A DNA stretch of 64,000 bases from contig JALHNJ010000001.1 of the NCBI GenBank assembly GCA_022843585.1, forward strand, positions 1,525,593 through 1,589,592, given 5' to 3'. This DNA comes from Chitinophagaceae bacterium (GTDB taxonomy: Bacteria > Bacteroidota > Bacteroidia > Chitinophagales > Chitinophagaceae). Positions 18,364 through 25,865 of this stretch are shown here, in pieces. The translations under genes and the position numbers were made by a program. The number at the start of each line of letters is the position of its first letter. The stretch's first letter is position 1. The notes below the pieces were generated by a model, which had not been told where the DNA came from, did not search any database, and worked only from the letters and a program-made list of their open reading frames with translations.

Positions 18364-18822
18364 TTATAAAAGTCCTTCATCAGCAAATGAATAATATCCT
18401 TCGCCGGTCACTATAAGATGATCTGATATGGTAAAGTCATGATAGGCAGCAGCCTGCTGAATCTTTTTGGTAAGGGCTTCATCCGGTCTGCTCGGCGTTA
18501 GATTTCCGCTCGGATGGTTATGCGCAAGCACAATATTTGATGCTGCCGAAATTATTCCCGCAGCAAGTATCAGGCGAACATCAGCAATCGTATGTGTAAG
18601 TCCGCCTGTTGTTATTGTTACAATTCCTAACACCCTGTTCGCCCTGTTCAATAATATTATTTTGAATTGTTCCTGCAATTCTATCAGTTCCATATCCCAG
18701 CCTGCAATCAATAAGTCGTAAGCTTTTCTTGAGTTGTCGACATGTGGTCGTTCGGATGGTTTTATGGTGCTGTTGTATACCAACTTTATTTCCGGCACTG
18801 AGATTTTAGTTACTGTATCCAT
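18364..18822 (-). CDS. RadC-type JAB/MPN metalloprotein
   Basis: A 152-residue protein with a RadC/JAB domain. The zinc-binding JAMM motif is complete: His101-x-His103-Pro-Ser-Gly then Asp114 (AHNHPSGNLTPSRPD), with an upstream glutamate near residue 51 (LQEQFKIILL). RadC proteins lack the helix-hairpin-helix part here. In classical PRTRC cassettes protein A is also a JAB-type protein, so this one may take the isopeptidase or processing role for the ubiquitin-like protein C. It lies 6 bases after the methyltransferase-helicase and 17 before protein E. Confidence 0.88.
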   Translation of the reverse strand: MDTVTKISVPEIKLVYNSTIKPSERPHVDNSRKAYDLLIAGWDMELIELQEQFKIILLNRANRVLGIVTITTGGLTHTIADVRLILAAGIISAASNIVLAHNHPSGNLTPSRPDEALTKKIQQAAAYHDFTISDHLIVTGEGYYSFADEGLL

Positions 18823-18828
18823 TGTATT

Positions 18829-21810
18829 TTATTTTAATAATTGTTGATTACCCCATCGCAAGATGAGTTTGCCATCTTTGTCATGGTCTTTTTGAATCAT
18901 CATATCCAGGATATTAAGATCGATGCCAAACTCATCATAGATAGCCGCTGTACTTGTTTCATTCGTAGTTTTGATAAAGTCGTTCAACTTTTCCTTTGCC
19001 ATTAGAAGAGCCAGCAGGTTGATTTCAATCGTGTTCTCATAATTGATAAAATGAACTTCGGTATGTCGCCTGCTGTCAAACCGGATGAAGCGGAAATAAA
19101 ATTGGCTGATCTTCGGAATATTCCATTGCAGGCTTTCGATTATACATTTATTACAGTAAGGAATGTTGACGGAGGATTTGAGTGCTTGTTGGGTGCATAC
19201 TAATATCCCGTTCATTGAATGTTTGAATTGCGCCAGCATTCGTACCCGCTTTTTTACCGGGTCTTCACCATCGATATAATAATGTTTCCGGTGCGGGAAC
19301 TCAGTTTGCAGGTAAGCATGGTAATCATGAGCTGTCGATTTAAAGATCGTTCCTATCGCCACCAGCTCGTTTGACCAGTCCGCTATCAGATCTTTTATTG
19401 CATTATATTTTCCTGGCTGTGTATTACCATTGTAATGTGGCATGAGATGGGGTACTGATGTTGCTTTTATCAATGCTTTGATCTGCCTTATCAACCTTAA
19501 GGCAGCTTCTTTCCGTGCATTACCTGTACTGGTATAAAAGTCATAACATACCTGCATGAAGTCTTTTAGCAGGATATTGTATAAAGCTTTTTCTTCTGTT
19601 GTTTGTGTGATCGTATGTGTATGGATACTATATTTTTTCTCGCCGACAATTTCTTCAAACTTCCGGGTGATTATAGTTTTAGCAACGATCTGTTTTAATA
19701 ATAAAGAATTATAGATGTCCTGTGTTTCTTTTTTGATCCCAAATACAGTGCTCTTTTGCGGGCAGAAACAAGCTTTAAAGAGGGCTGCACCACCATACGC
19801 AGGAAATGGATAGCCGGAGCGTTCATTCTTTACTTCGATTATATCGTTCTCTTTATTGGTATGATAGATCCTGTCTGCCCAGCAGATAAAGTTGGTTGAG
19901 TTATTATATAGTAGTTCAAGTTGGGTATATAGCTCATTGATATTATTGCGTGTAGTTGTGCCGGTAGTGAGTAATTTTAGTTTTGCTTTCCTGAAACAAT
20001 TGAGTGCAGCTTTGCTTCGCTGGCTGGATGCATTGGTGAGTTCGTCAGACTCGTCAATTAATACAGCAATCTTATATGAAGCCTGTTTAATGAATTTTTT
20101 AATAAACCTTTGCAGGTTCACTAAGCGGTCGTAGCTGATGAGTATAAGTTGTCCCGGCTTAATCCGGGCAATATCACTGATAGATTCTATTTGCATACAA
20201 TCAAAATTGTATAAGGCCAGTCTTTCGGTCCAGGTCGTATTGATGGCCAGGGCAGGGGCGAGGATAAAACAATTGGTATAGTGATCCTTCCAGTATTTTA
20301 TCCATGTCATACCTGCAACGGATTTGCCACCACCCATTTCCCAGGCAAGAATTCCGTACCGTTTTTGTAAAATAAGTCCGAGATCATTTTTTTGCATGGG
20401 GTTTAATCGTATAACTGGCGCATCTGCTTCGGGGAATAACAAACCGTTATTGGATATTGGAATGAGTTCGAAATTATCCAGGAACGAGTTGATCGTTGCA
20501 TCTTGCTCCATCTCGTTGAATTCTATGGTCTGCTTGTCGAAATTTCTTTTTTTACGATCATATAGTTTCTTGTACACAGCAAAGCGTTCACCGGTCAATA
20601 GCATATCATGCACGGATTTAGTCCATGATTGTTGTTGCAGCGTTTTATGATAGGCTTTTAGTTTAAGCCCGTAATTTGTTTTTACTACTTTCAATATTTC
20701 CCTGGGGGGCTTGTCATTCTGCTGTATTAAGATTGATCTCATCCATCTTGCAACACGGGCAGGTGTCAGCATTGAACGTTCCCATTCTTTGTCATCCATG
20801 TTTGATGGCTTCACCTGCGTTTTTAATTGTTGCAGTTTTGCCAGTGCCCTTGCATGGTATTTCTCTTTCAGCTTTGGATTTGATTTTATATGCCACAGGT
20901 ATTTTCGAACATTATATTGTTCATCCAGGCTTCGAATCGATTGCTGTACATTCAACAAATGAATTTTGGGTGCGAGCCGATGGTTTTCTTCATAAATAGG
21001 TGCAATGAATTTTGTAAATAATTCCAAGGGATCAAAAGCTTCAAAACTTTCAGGCTGCCAGGTGATGGATATATTACTGATGCCTTTTTTACGAAGGGCT
21101 ATCAACTTGGTTGCTATAACTGCTTCAAATGAATTGGAAGGTAGCTTAGACTGGAAGATAAAATCAAAATGGTCATTGATCCATTCGATCTTTGACTTAT
21201 CCTGAAATTCATCTTGTAAAAAAGATTCCGGAACGATGATAGACAGTATGCCACCGAGATTTAAGAGTTCCCAGGATTTTTCAATATAGGCGTACTGGCT
21301 GACACCGCGGGTCGTGCGCAAATTGAAGGGTGGATTTCCAATGATCAGATCAAAGGATTGTTCAGGATTATAATACAGAAAATCGCCTTTTTGAATAGTT
21401 GCTTCCGGATACAGGTATTTACAGACAGTACAAGCAACATCATCAATTTCATTGCCGAATAGATTTGATTCTTGCGGCAGGTAATTAAAGAAATTTCCGG
21501 TACCACAGGTTAGATCAGCAATTTTGAAACGAGCTTCCGGATTCAGGCATTCAATGATCTGTTTACAAAGTAAAGATGGCGTGAAGAACTGTCCCTGTTC
21601 AAATTCTTTTTTGGCTTCGCTGAATTCGTAATAGTTGTCAAAATCATTCCTTGATAGCCCATGTAATTTTCCTTTCCCGGTATAAATATTGAATACCTCT
21701 TCCGCGGAGATACCACCCATTTCTCCAGTAAGAATGAGGTTGACTATTTTTTTATTATACTGATCACGTTTCGTTACAGGAACATCAATATTCAAATGCT
21801 GGTACTTCAT
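18829..21810 (-). CDS. N6-adenine methyltransferase fused to SNF2-like helicase
   Basis: A 993-residue fusion. The N-terminal methyltransferase has the SAM motif DLTCGTGNFF (residues about 99-108) and the catalytic NPPF (159-162). From about residue 480 an SF2/SNF2-type helicase follows, with Walker A AWEMGGGKS (489-497) and a Walker B-like DESD (586-589), then a second RecA half. No nuclease domain is seen. This arrangement resembles phage and plasmid anti-restriction proteins of the DarB type and DNA-modification helicases of mobile elements, but the exact role is inferred. It is upstream of the RadC and PRTRC genes and downstream of an unknown protein and ArdC. Confidence 0.85.
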   Translation of the reverse strand: MKYQHLNIDVPVTKRDQYNKKIVNLILTGEMGGISAEEVFNIYTGKGKLHGLSRNDFDNYYEFSEAKKEFEQGQFFTPSLLCKQIIECLNPEARFKIADLTCGTGNFFNYLPQESNLFGNEIDDVACTVCKYLYPEATIQKGDFLYYNPEQSFDLIIGNPPFNLRTTRGVSQYAYIEKSWELLNLGGILSIIVPESFLQDEFQDKSKIEWINDHFDFIFQSKLPSNSFEAVIATKLIALRKKGISNISITWQPESFEAFDPLELFTKFIAPIYEENHRLAPKIHLLNVQQSIRSLDEQYNVRKYLWHIKSNPKLKEKYHARALAKLQQLKTQVKPSNMDDKEWERSMLTPARVARWMRSILIQQNDKPPREILKVVKTNYGLKLKAYHKTLQQQSWTKSVHDMLLTGERFAVYKKLYDRKKRNFDKQTIEFNEMEQDATINSFLDNFELIPISNNGLLFPEADAPVIRLNPMQKNDLGLILQKRYGILAWEMGGGKSVAGMTWIKYWKDHYTNCFILAPALAINTTWTERLALYNFDCMQIESISDIARIKPGQLILISYDRLVNLQRFIKKFIKQASYKIAVLIDESDELTNASSQRSKAALNCFRKAKLKLLTTGTTTRNNINELYTQLELLYNNSTNFICWADRIYHTNKENDIIEVKNERSGYPFPAYGGAALFKACFCPQKSTVFGIKKETQDIYNSLLLKQIVAKTIITRKFEEIVGEKKYSIHTHTITQTTEEKALYNILLKDFMQVCYDFYTSTGNARKEAALRLIRQIKALIKATSVPHLMPHYNGNTQPGKYNAIKDLIADWSNELVAIGTIFKSTAHDYHAYLQTEFPHRKHYYIDGEDPVKKRVRMLAQFKHSMNGILVCTQQALKSSVNIPYCNKCIIESLQWNIPKISQFYFRFIRFDSRRHTEVHFINYENTIEINLLALLMAKEKLNDFIKTTNETSTAAIYDEFGIDLNILDMMIQKDHDKDGKLILRWGNQQLLK

Positions 21811-21822
21811 GGTCGTAGTGAT

Positions 21823-22653
21823 TTATATATTATTATTGGAAAGGATGATCGTTTCCAACTGGAACAACTGCCAGAATTTTTCAGTTGTGTGTGCTGAGGG
21901 GAGACATAGATCAACACGCCGGTTCTTGAAGAATTTTATACTGATATCAGCCTGCAGGAGGTAGGGCTTATTATATTCTATTTCTTCTTTCCATTCATTG
22001 TATTGCTGGTTAAAGATTTCAGGCAGCACTGCTGTATCATATACAACGAGTGCAATAGCATGCAGCAGTGCCAGGAAGTTCTGGTCCTCATATGACAGGC
22101 TAACAGCCGAACCATATCCGAGTGAGTAGAACATTGGGAAGGTTATCCTATTATTTTTTAATTCAGGTTGCTGACGCGGGAACGTGAAAAGTTTTTGAAA
22201 CCGTTTTATAACTTGTGATTTACCTGATTCAGATAAGTCGCTTCCTACCTGTTGCACCATACTATTAATTACGACCTCCAGGCTTTCATGTAGTATAACT
22301 TCAGCGGGTTTGTGTTCGTCATTGTACGAAATGAAATCAAGGTTGTAGGTAGTTTTGAAATGTGATTCTACCAGCCGGATTATTCTTTCATGTAAGCCTG
22401 ATAGGATTTGCTGATAACTTTCCAGGATATTGTCCATCTTATCCATTTCGTAGAGGAAATCATCTCTTGTTATTTTATATTCTCTTTGGTGGTCGTCCCA
22501 CTCGTCTACCGTAAGCTGTAACAGGTGTTGTATAAACTTTACATGCGCTTTATATTGTTCAAAAAGTTTTATGCAGTAGTTTTTATCTCCTTCTGCTATC
22601 AATGCAAGTGTATTGACCTTTGCTTCCTCTAGTTTTTTAAATATATCATTCAT
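21823..22653 (-). CDS. Unknown protein, element-associated
   Basis: A 276-residue protein without a recognisable motif. It is mostly helical (for example DEWDDHQREYKITRDDFLYEM and ESYQQILSGLHERIIRLVESH) with a more hydrophobic C-terminal half. It lies 12 bases upstream of the methyltransferase-helicase start and 56 downstream of ArdC in the same orientation. That makes a partner role with the methyltransferase-helicase likely; no function is assigned. Confidence 0.6.
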   Translation of the reverse strand: MNDIFKKLEEAKVNTLALIAEGDKNYCIKLFEQYKAHVKFIQHLLQLTVDEWDDHQREYKITRDDFLYEMDKMDNILESYQQILSGLHERIIRLVESHFKTTYNLDFISYNDEHKPAEVILHESLEVVINSMVQQVGSDLSESGKSQVIKRFQKLFTFPRQQPELKNNRITFPMFYSLGYGSAVSLSYEDQNFLALLHAIALVVYDTAVLPEIFNQQYNEWKEEIEYNKPYLLQADISIKFFKNRRVDLCLPSAHTTEKFWQLFQLETIILSNNNI

Positions 22654-22709
22654 AGTGATGTGTTTTAATAGTTACTAATTATTTTAGCAAGGCATGCCAA
22701 ATTTTTTTA

Positions 22710-23618
22710 TTACTGTGTGGTTATCGTTTCCGAAGGTTGTTCATTATCAACCTCTTTATTATTCATAATATAATTCGCTGTGGCCTGCGCCTGTGCAGAT
22801 GCTTTCAGGATAAGTCGCTTGTCTTCTTTCAATACTTTCAACCAGCCCTGTATATAAGCGGTACTATTAATGATAGTATGTTGTTCAATACCTGCAACAG
22901 CACATAAATAAGCTGCTGTTAACTCAGCGGTGAGTTCTTCTTTACTGTATAATTCATTTCCGTAACCGTCCGACTCAACCAGTTCTTTCCGGTTCAGTCT
23001 TGTTGCATGACCTGTACTATGTGCCAGTTCATGAAATTTAGTTTTGTAATACGCATGATCCGAATGAAAGCGTTCGACAGCGGGCAGCATGATATAATCC
23101 CCTGTCCGATGATAAAATGCTTTATCACCGCCATGCCTGATCTCCGGAGGATGGGGCATCTTATTTATGATCGCATCACAGGCATTGATCTTTTGTGCAT
23201 GTGAACGAAATGCAGTTTCTACTTTTGGGAAGTCGATACCATGTGTCTGGTCAATATTGAATACCGTATGACATTTAGGTACACGATATACTTTTTTATT
23301 CTCTTCGCTATTATCGTTTTCTACAGTAGCCCACCAGATAACAGGATATCCTTTTTCACCCCTTCGGATCGTTCCACCTGCAAGCATTGCCTGTTTATAG
23401 GTTATAAAATAAGGTGTACGATACTGGTAGTAGATGGTAGCAAAATTTAAAAAGAAGGCATTGAATCCCTGGTATGATCTTGCCGTGATGATATTTTTTG
23501 GAAGACCAAATTCATTCCATCCCTTTTGCCAGACTACCTGTCCTTTTTCGAGTAGTTCAATTACAAGGTTTGTAATACGATGGTAGGTATCTGTACTTGT
23601 TCTGGTTGTTTTTTTCAT
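22710..23618 (-). CDS. ardC: ArdC-like antirestriction protein with zincin domain
   Basis: A 302-residue protein with an N-terminal ArdC/DUF1738-type ssDNA-binding domain (YHRITNLVIELLEKGQVVWQ) and a C-terminal zincin metallopeptidase domain with HELAH. The motif sits at residues 196-200 of this start (KTKFHELAHSTGHATRL), followed by a conserved EELTAELTAAYLC. ArdC proteins protect incoming DNA from host restriction. The start is ATG 23618 (MKKTTRTST); a GTG start at 23660 would lie inside a hairpin and add 14 residues with poor family likeness. Confidence 0.88.
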   Translation of the reverse strand: MKKTTRTSTDTYHRITNLVIELLEKGQVVWQKGWNEFGLPKNIITARSYQGFNAFFLNFATIYYQYRTPYFITYKQAMLAGGTIRRGEKGYPVIWWATVENDNSEENKKVYRVPKCHTVFNIDQTHGIDFPKVETAFRSHAQKINACDAIINKMPHPPEIRHGGDKAFYHRTGDYIMLPAVERFHSDHAYYKTKFHELAHSTGHATRLNRKELVESDGYGNELYSKEELTAELTAAYLCAVAGIEQHTIINSTAYIQGWLKVLKEDKRLILKASAQAQATANYIMNNKEVDNEQPSETITTQ

Positions 23619-23643
23619 ACTTACAATTTTTGGTGTTGAAATT

Positions 23644-23669
23644 ATCCCGGCAGTTTCCACTACCGGGAT
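23644..23669. other. Hairpin before ardC
   Basis: Two 10-base arms (23644-23653 and 23660-23669) pair with one mismatch (a G-U pair in minus-strand RNA) around a 6-base loop. It lies between the ssb remnant stop and the ardC ATG. No poly-U run follows, so it is more likely an attenuator or RNA structure than a terminator. Confidence 0.4.
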
Positions 23670-23677
23670 CTGGGTAA

Positions 23678-24079
23678 TCAGAATGGCAGATCATCAACGG
23701 GCTCTGTTATTTCAGCAGCAGCGCCACCACCGGTATTGATTTTACCTTCCGCATCTACTGACATTCCGTTCCCTGTTGTATGAATTTTAATCAGGTCTGC
23801 ATGAATGTTCAGTGAAGCTTTAGGCTCATCCGCTCCGCTCAGGTAAGCACGGGCGGATAGTTGTCCGGTGATCTCTACCAATGCACCTTTTTTCAACCGT
23901 TCGGCAATACCGGTATTGATCCATTAGGAACAGTTATAAAATGTTGTGACCTGTGAGCCTTTCTCATTTCCTTTAGATTTAAAGAAATGATTTTCGGCAA
24001 TGGTGAATTCTACTACTTTCCTGTCATCGCCAACATTCTTTACGTTAGCGTTTCGTGTAAGTCTTCCAATGACCAGCAT
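23678..24079 (-). pseudogene. ssb: ssb interrupted by an in-frame stop codon
   Basis: One continuous reading frame of 134 codons encodes a typical single-stranded DNA-binding protein. Its OB fold starts at MLVIGRLTRNANVKNV and its acidic C-terminal tip reads VDDLPF. A TAA stands at 23924-23926 where the family has a residue, directly after TTFYNCS and before WINTGIAERLKKG. No frameshift is present, so the lesion is a single sense-to-stop change (for example a Tyr codon). A restart at TTG 23896 would give only the C-terminal half. The second ssb nearby is intact but lacks the acidic tip. Confidence 0.9.
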
Positions 24080-24120
24080 AATTGAAGTTTTTAAATTTTG
24101 AATTAAAATGTTTTTAGAAA

Positions 24121-24182
24121 ACGTGGGGATGCGTGAGTCAAGCCCCCACAAGCGTGGGCTTGGCTCACGCATCCCCGTTTTT
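24121..24182. terminator. Long G+C-rich hairpin with T tract
   Basis: Arms of 21 bases (24125-24145 and 24156-24176) pair with only one G-T mismatch, and the stem is extended by an A-rich run on the left and TTTTT on the right. It looks like a strong rho-independent terminator, possibly working on both strands. It separates the ssb remnant from the TnsA-like gene. Such a long stem can also act as a replication or transfer structure. Confidence 0.6.
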
Positions 24183-24260
24183 GATCAAATCAACAAGTCT
24201 CTTACCTGTAGCAGTCTTGATTTGATTCCCACCCAATGGGATTCAAATCCATTTTTTTGT

Positions 24261-24297
24261 CCGGCCTGATTGTCTCCACAGGAGACTATCAGGCCGG
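24261..24297. other. Second long near-perfect hairpin
   Basis: Arms of 17 bases (24261-24277 and 24281-24297) pair with one T-T mismatch around a 3-base loop. The stretch TTTTTTT lies on the left side, so it is not a normal terminator for either strand. It sits 84 bases from the first hairpin, between an ssb and a TnsA-like nuclease gene. The remainder of the interval shows nothing else. Confidence 0.5.
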
Positions 24298-24365
24298 TTG
24301 CAGGGACGATGAACGGAGCGTCGCAACAGGCGATGCCATGAAAAACAAATGCCGGTAACATCATT

Positions 24366-24935
24366 TTATTTCATGAAGTGGTTTACCTGTAATTGTCGTG
24401 TACCAAACATGACGAACCGGATATTGCTGTCCTTCGGAACAGTTGAAATGAGTAAGGGTGCGCTGCAATCGAACTTCTTGTTATAGTCTGCAAACCATAA
24501 TTTCCACGCCGATTTTGATTTGAATTTGCAGCAACCTTCGAACTCTTCCAATTGCTCAGCCGTAAGAATGATCTCATCATCGAATACCACTTTGTATTTC
24601 CAGTCATATCCCTTCCATTTGATATAATTCTCCGCTACTTCTTTTCGTAACAATAGTTGAGGGTCGTTTTCAAAATCACGGGGTTTGATCTCCACCAGTA
24701 ATGCCTCTCTTGTTTCTTTATGGCGAATTAAGAAATCAGGCGTGAAGCGACGGTGGAATTCCCTGATATAATCAGTTGGCTGCTTTGTTCCCGGATGATA
24801 ATAAATAGAGACGCGTGCCCGGAGAAATTCAAAGTCTTCGACAATCGAAATTGCATACTTCAATTCGGTCAATGAATCGAAAGCACAACCCCAGTTTATA
24901 ATTTTATGTGACCTTCTGTATTTGAAAGTTTTCAT
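24366..24935 (-). CDS. TnsA-like restriction-fold nuclease
   Basis: A 189-residue protein with a PD-(D/E)XK pattern like that of the TnsA endonuclease N-terminal domain. Candidate catalytic residues are Glu24 (SLTELKYA), Asp67 (FTPDFLI) and Glu82-x-Lys84 (LVEIKPR). The remaining C-terminal third is beta-rich. TnsA cuts DNA during Tn7 transposition, but no TnsB, TnsC or TniQ gene is visible, so here it is probably an element maintenance or defence nuclease. It is followed on the same strand by hairpins and the ssb remnant. Confidence 0.72.
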   Translation of the reverse strand: MKTFKYRRSHKIINWGCAFDSLTELKYAISIVEDFEFLRARVSIYYHPGTKQPTDYIREFHRRFTPDFLIRHKETREALLVEIKPRDFENDPQLLLRKEVAENYIKWKGYDWKYKVVFDDEIILTAEQLEEFEGCCKFKSKSAWKLWFADYNKKFDCSAPLLISTVPKDSNIRFVMFGTRQLQVNHFMK

Positions 24936-24958
24936 GGTTTAATTTTTTGATTGAAAAA

Positions 24959-25285
24959 TTACCGGTCTAAATTGACCAGATGATCTGCCGATATTTCTGT
25001 TACATACCTGGTATGGCCAGTTTTATCTTCATAGGTCCGGTGTACCAATTTGCCCTGAACTAAAATGTGGCTACCTTTTACAAAAGACTTTTCAGCATAT
25101 TCACCTACATTTCCCCATGCTGCGATATCATGCCATGCAGTTATTTCTTTTTCTTCACCGGAGAGAGTTTTCACTTTGTCATGTGTTGCTACCCTGATTA
25201 CTATTTTTTTTGTGTTGGTACGCTGGAATACCCTGAGATCATTGCCGACATAACCAATTAGCTGTACTGTGTTGTTACCTTTCAT
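24959..25285 (-). CDS. ssb: Single-stranded DNA-binding protein (short, no acidic tail)
   Basis: A 108-residue SSB with a complete OB fold (NTVQLIGYVGNDLRVF, then AWHDIAAWGNVGEYAEKSFVKG). It ends at DHLVNLDR right after the fold, without the acidic tip that recruits partner proteins in full-length SSBs. The neighbouring interrupted ssb had that tip, so the element now carries only the shorter one. It is the first gene of the minus-strand cluster, divergent from the zinc-ribbon gene. Confidence 0.9.
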   Translation of the reverse strand: MKGNNTVQLIGYVGNDLRVFQRTNTKKIVIRVATHDKVKTLSGEEKEITAWHDIAAWGNVGEYAEKSFVKGSHILVQGKLVHRTYEDKTGHTRYVTEISADHLVNLDR

Positions 25286-25420
25286 AACGTTGATTTGCGT
25301 GAGTGTTTTGTTTACTCATCGAAGATATTTTTTTGCAGTAGGGTCATTGGTGAATTACATGGGTATCTCCCGGAAGTAAGCGTGTATACACGGATAGGAA
25401 AAAGATTGTACATTCATGTA

Positions 25421-25831
25421 ATGGCTGTTACTACGAACATATGCCTGAACTGCGAGGAGCCGATCCGGAAAGGGCGTTCCGATAAAAAATTCTGCAACCC
25501 CGGCTGCAAGGATGAATATTACAATGCGATCAAGATCAAAGAAGGGAAAGAAATCAATAAGATCAATGGGATTTTAAAAAATAACCGCCGGGTGTTGCAG
25601 GAGTTGTTTGATGAAAAAAAATCAGATAAGAAATTTAAACGGGAATTATTGATCCGTGCAGGGTTTGAATTTGGCTTTATGACGCATGTTGCGGTGACAA
25701 AAGTCAAAAATAATGAAATCACCTTCTGTTTTGATTATGGATACCGGGAGATCGAACCACAGGTTTATCAACTCTATCATTCATTCTCAACCGTACAGGT
25801 AAAGGATGGATATGAAGTAAAGGTGAATTAA
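25421..25831 (+). CDS. Zinc-ribbon protein of unknown function
   Basis: A 136-residue protein. The N-terminus carries a zinc ribbon with Cys8, Cys11, Cys25 and Cys29 (ICLNC and FCNPGC). It is followed by a helical Lys-rich stretch and a beta-rich C-terminal half (NEITFCFDYGYREI). The start is ATG 25421 (MAVTTNICLN); the frame is open for 42 codons upstream, but that stretch is unlike a protein and lies in the promoter region of the divergent ssb. The family is not known to me. Confidence 0.7.
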   Translation: MAVTTNICLNCEEPIRKGRSDKKFCNPGCKDEYYNAIKIKEGKEINKINGILKNNRRVLQELFDEKKSDKKFKRELLIRAGFEFGFMTHVAVTKVKNNEITFCFDYGYREIEPQVYQLYHSFSTVQVKDGYEVKVN

Positions 25832-25865
25832 TCTAAAATTAATTCATGAAAGGTATGAGAGTAAA

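Noticed and set aside
17852..18416. Plus-strand open frames rich in Phe/Ser
   Set aside because: They are shadows of the Lys/Glu-rich coding of PRTRC E on the other strand.
23678..23896. A separate small gene with TTG start
   Set aside because: It is the C-terminal half of ssb, in the same frame as the N-terminal half.
25295..25420. Upstream extension of the zinc-ribbon protein
   Set aside because: It covers the promoter region of the divergent ssb and reads unlike a protein start.
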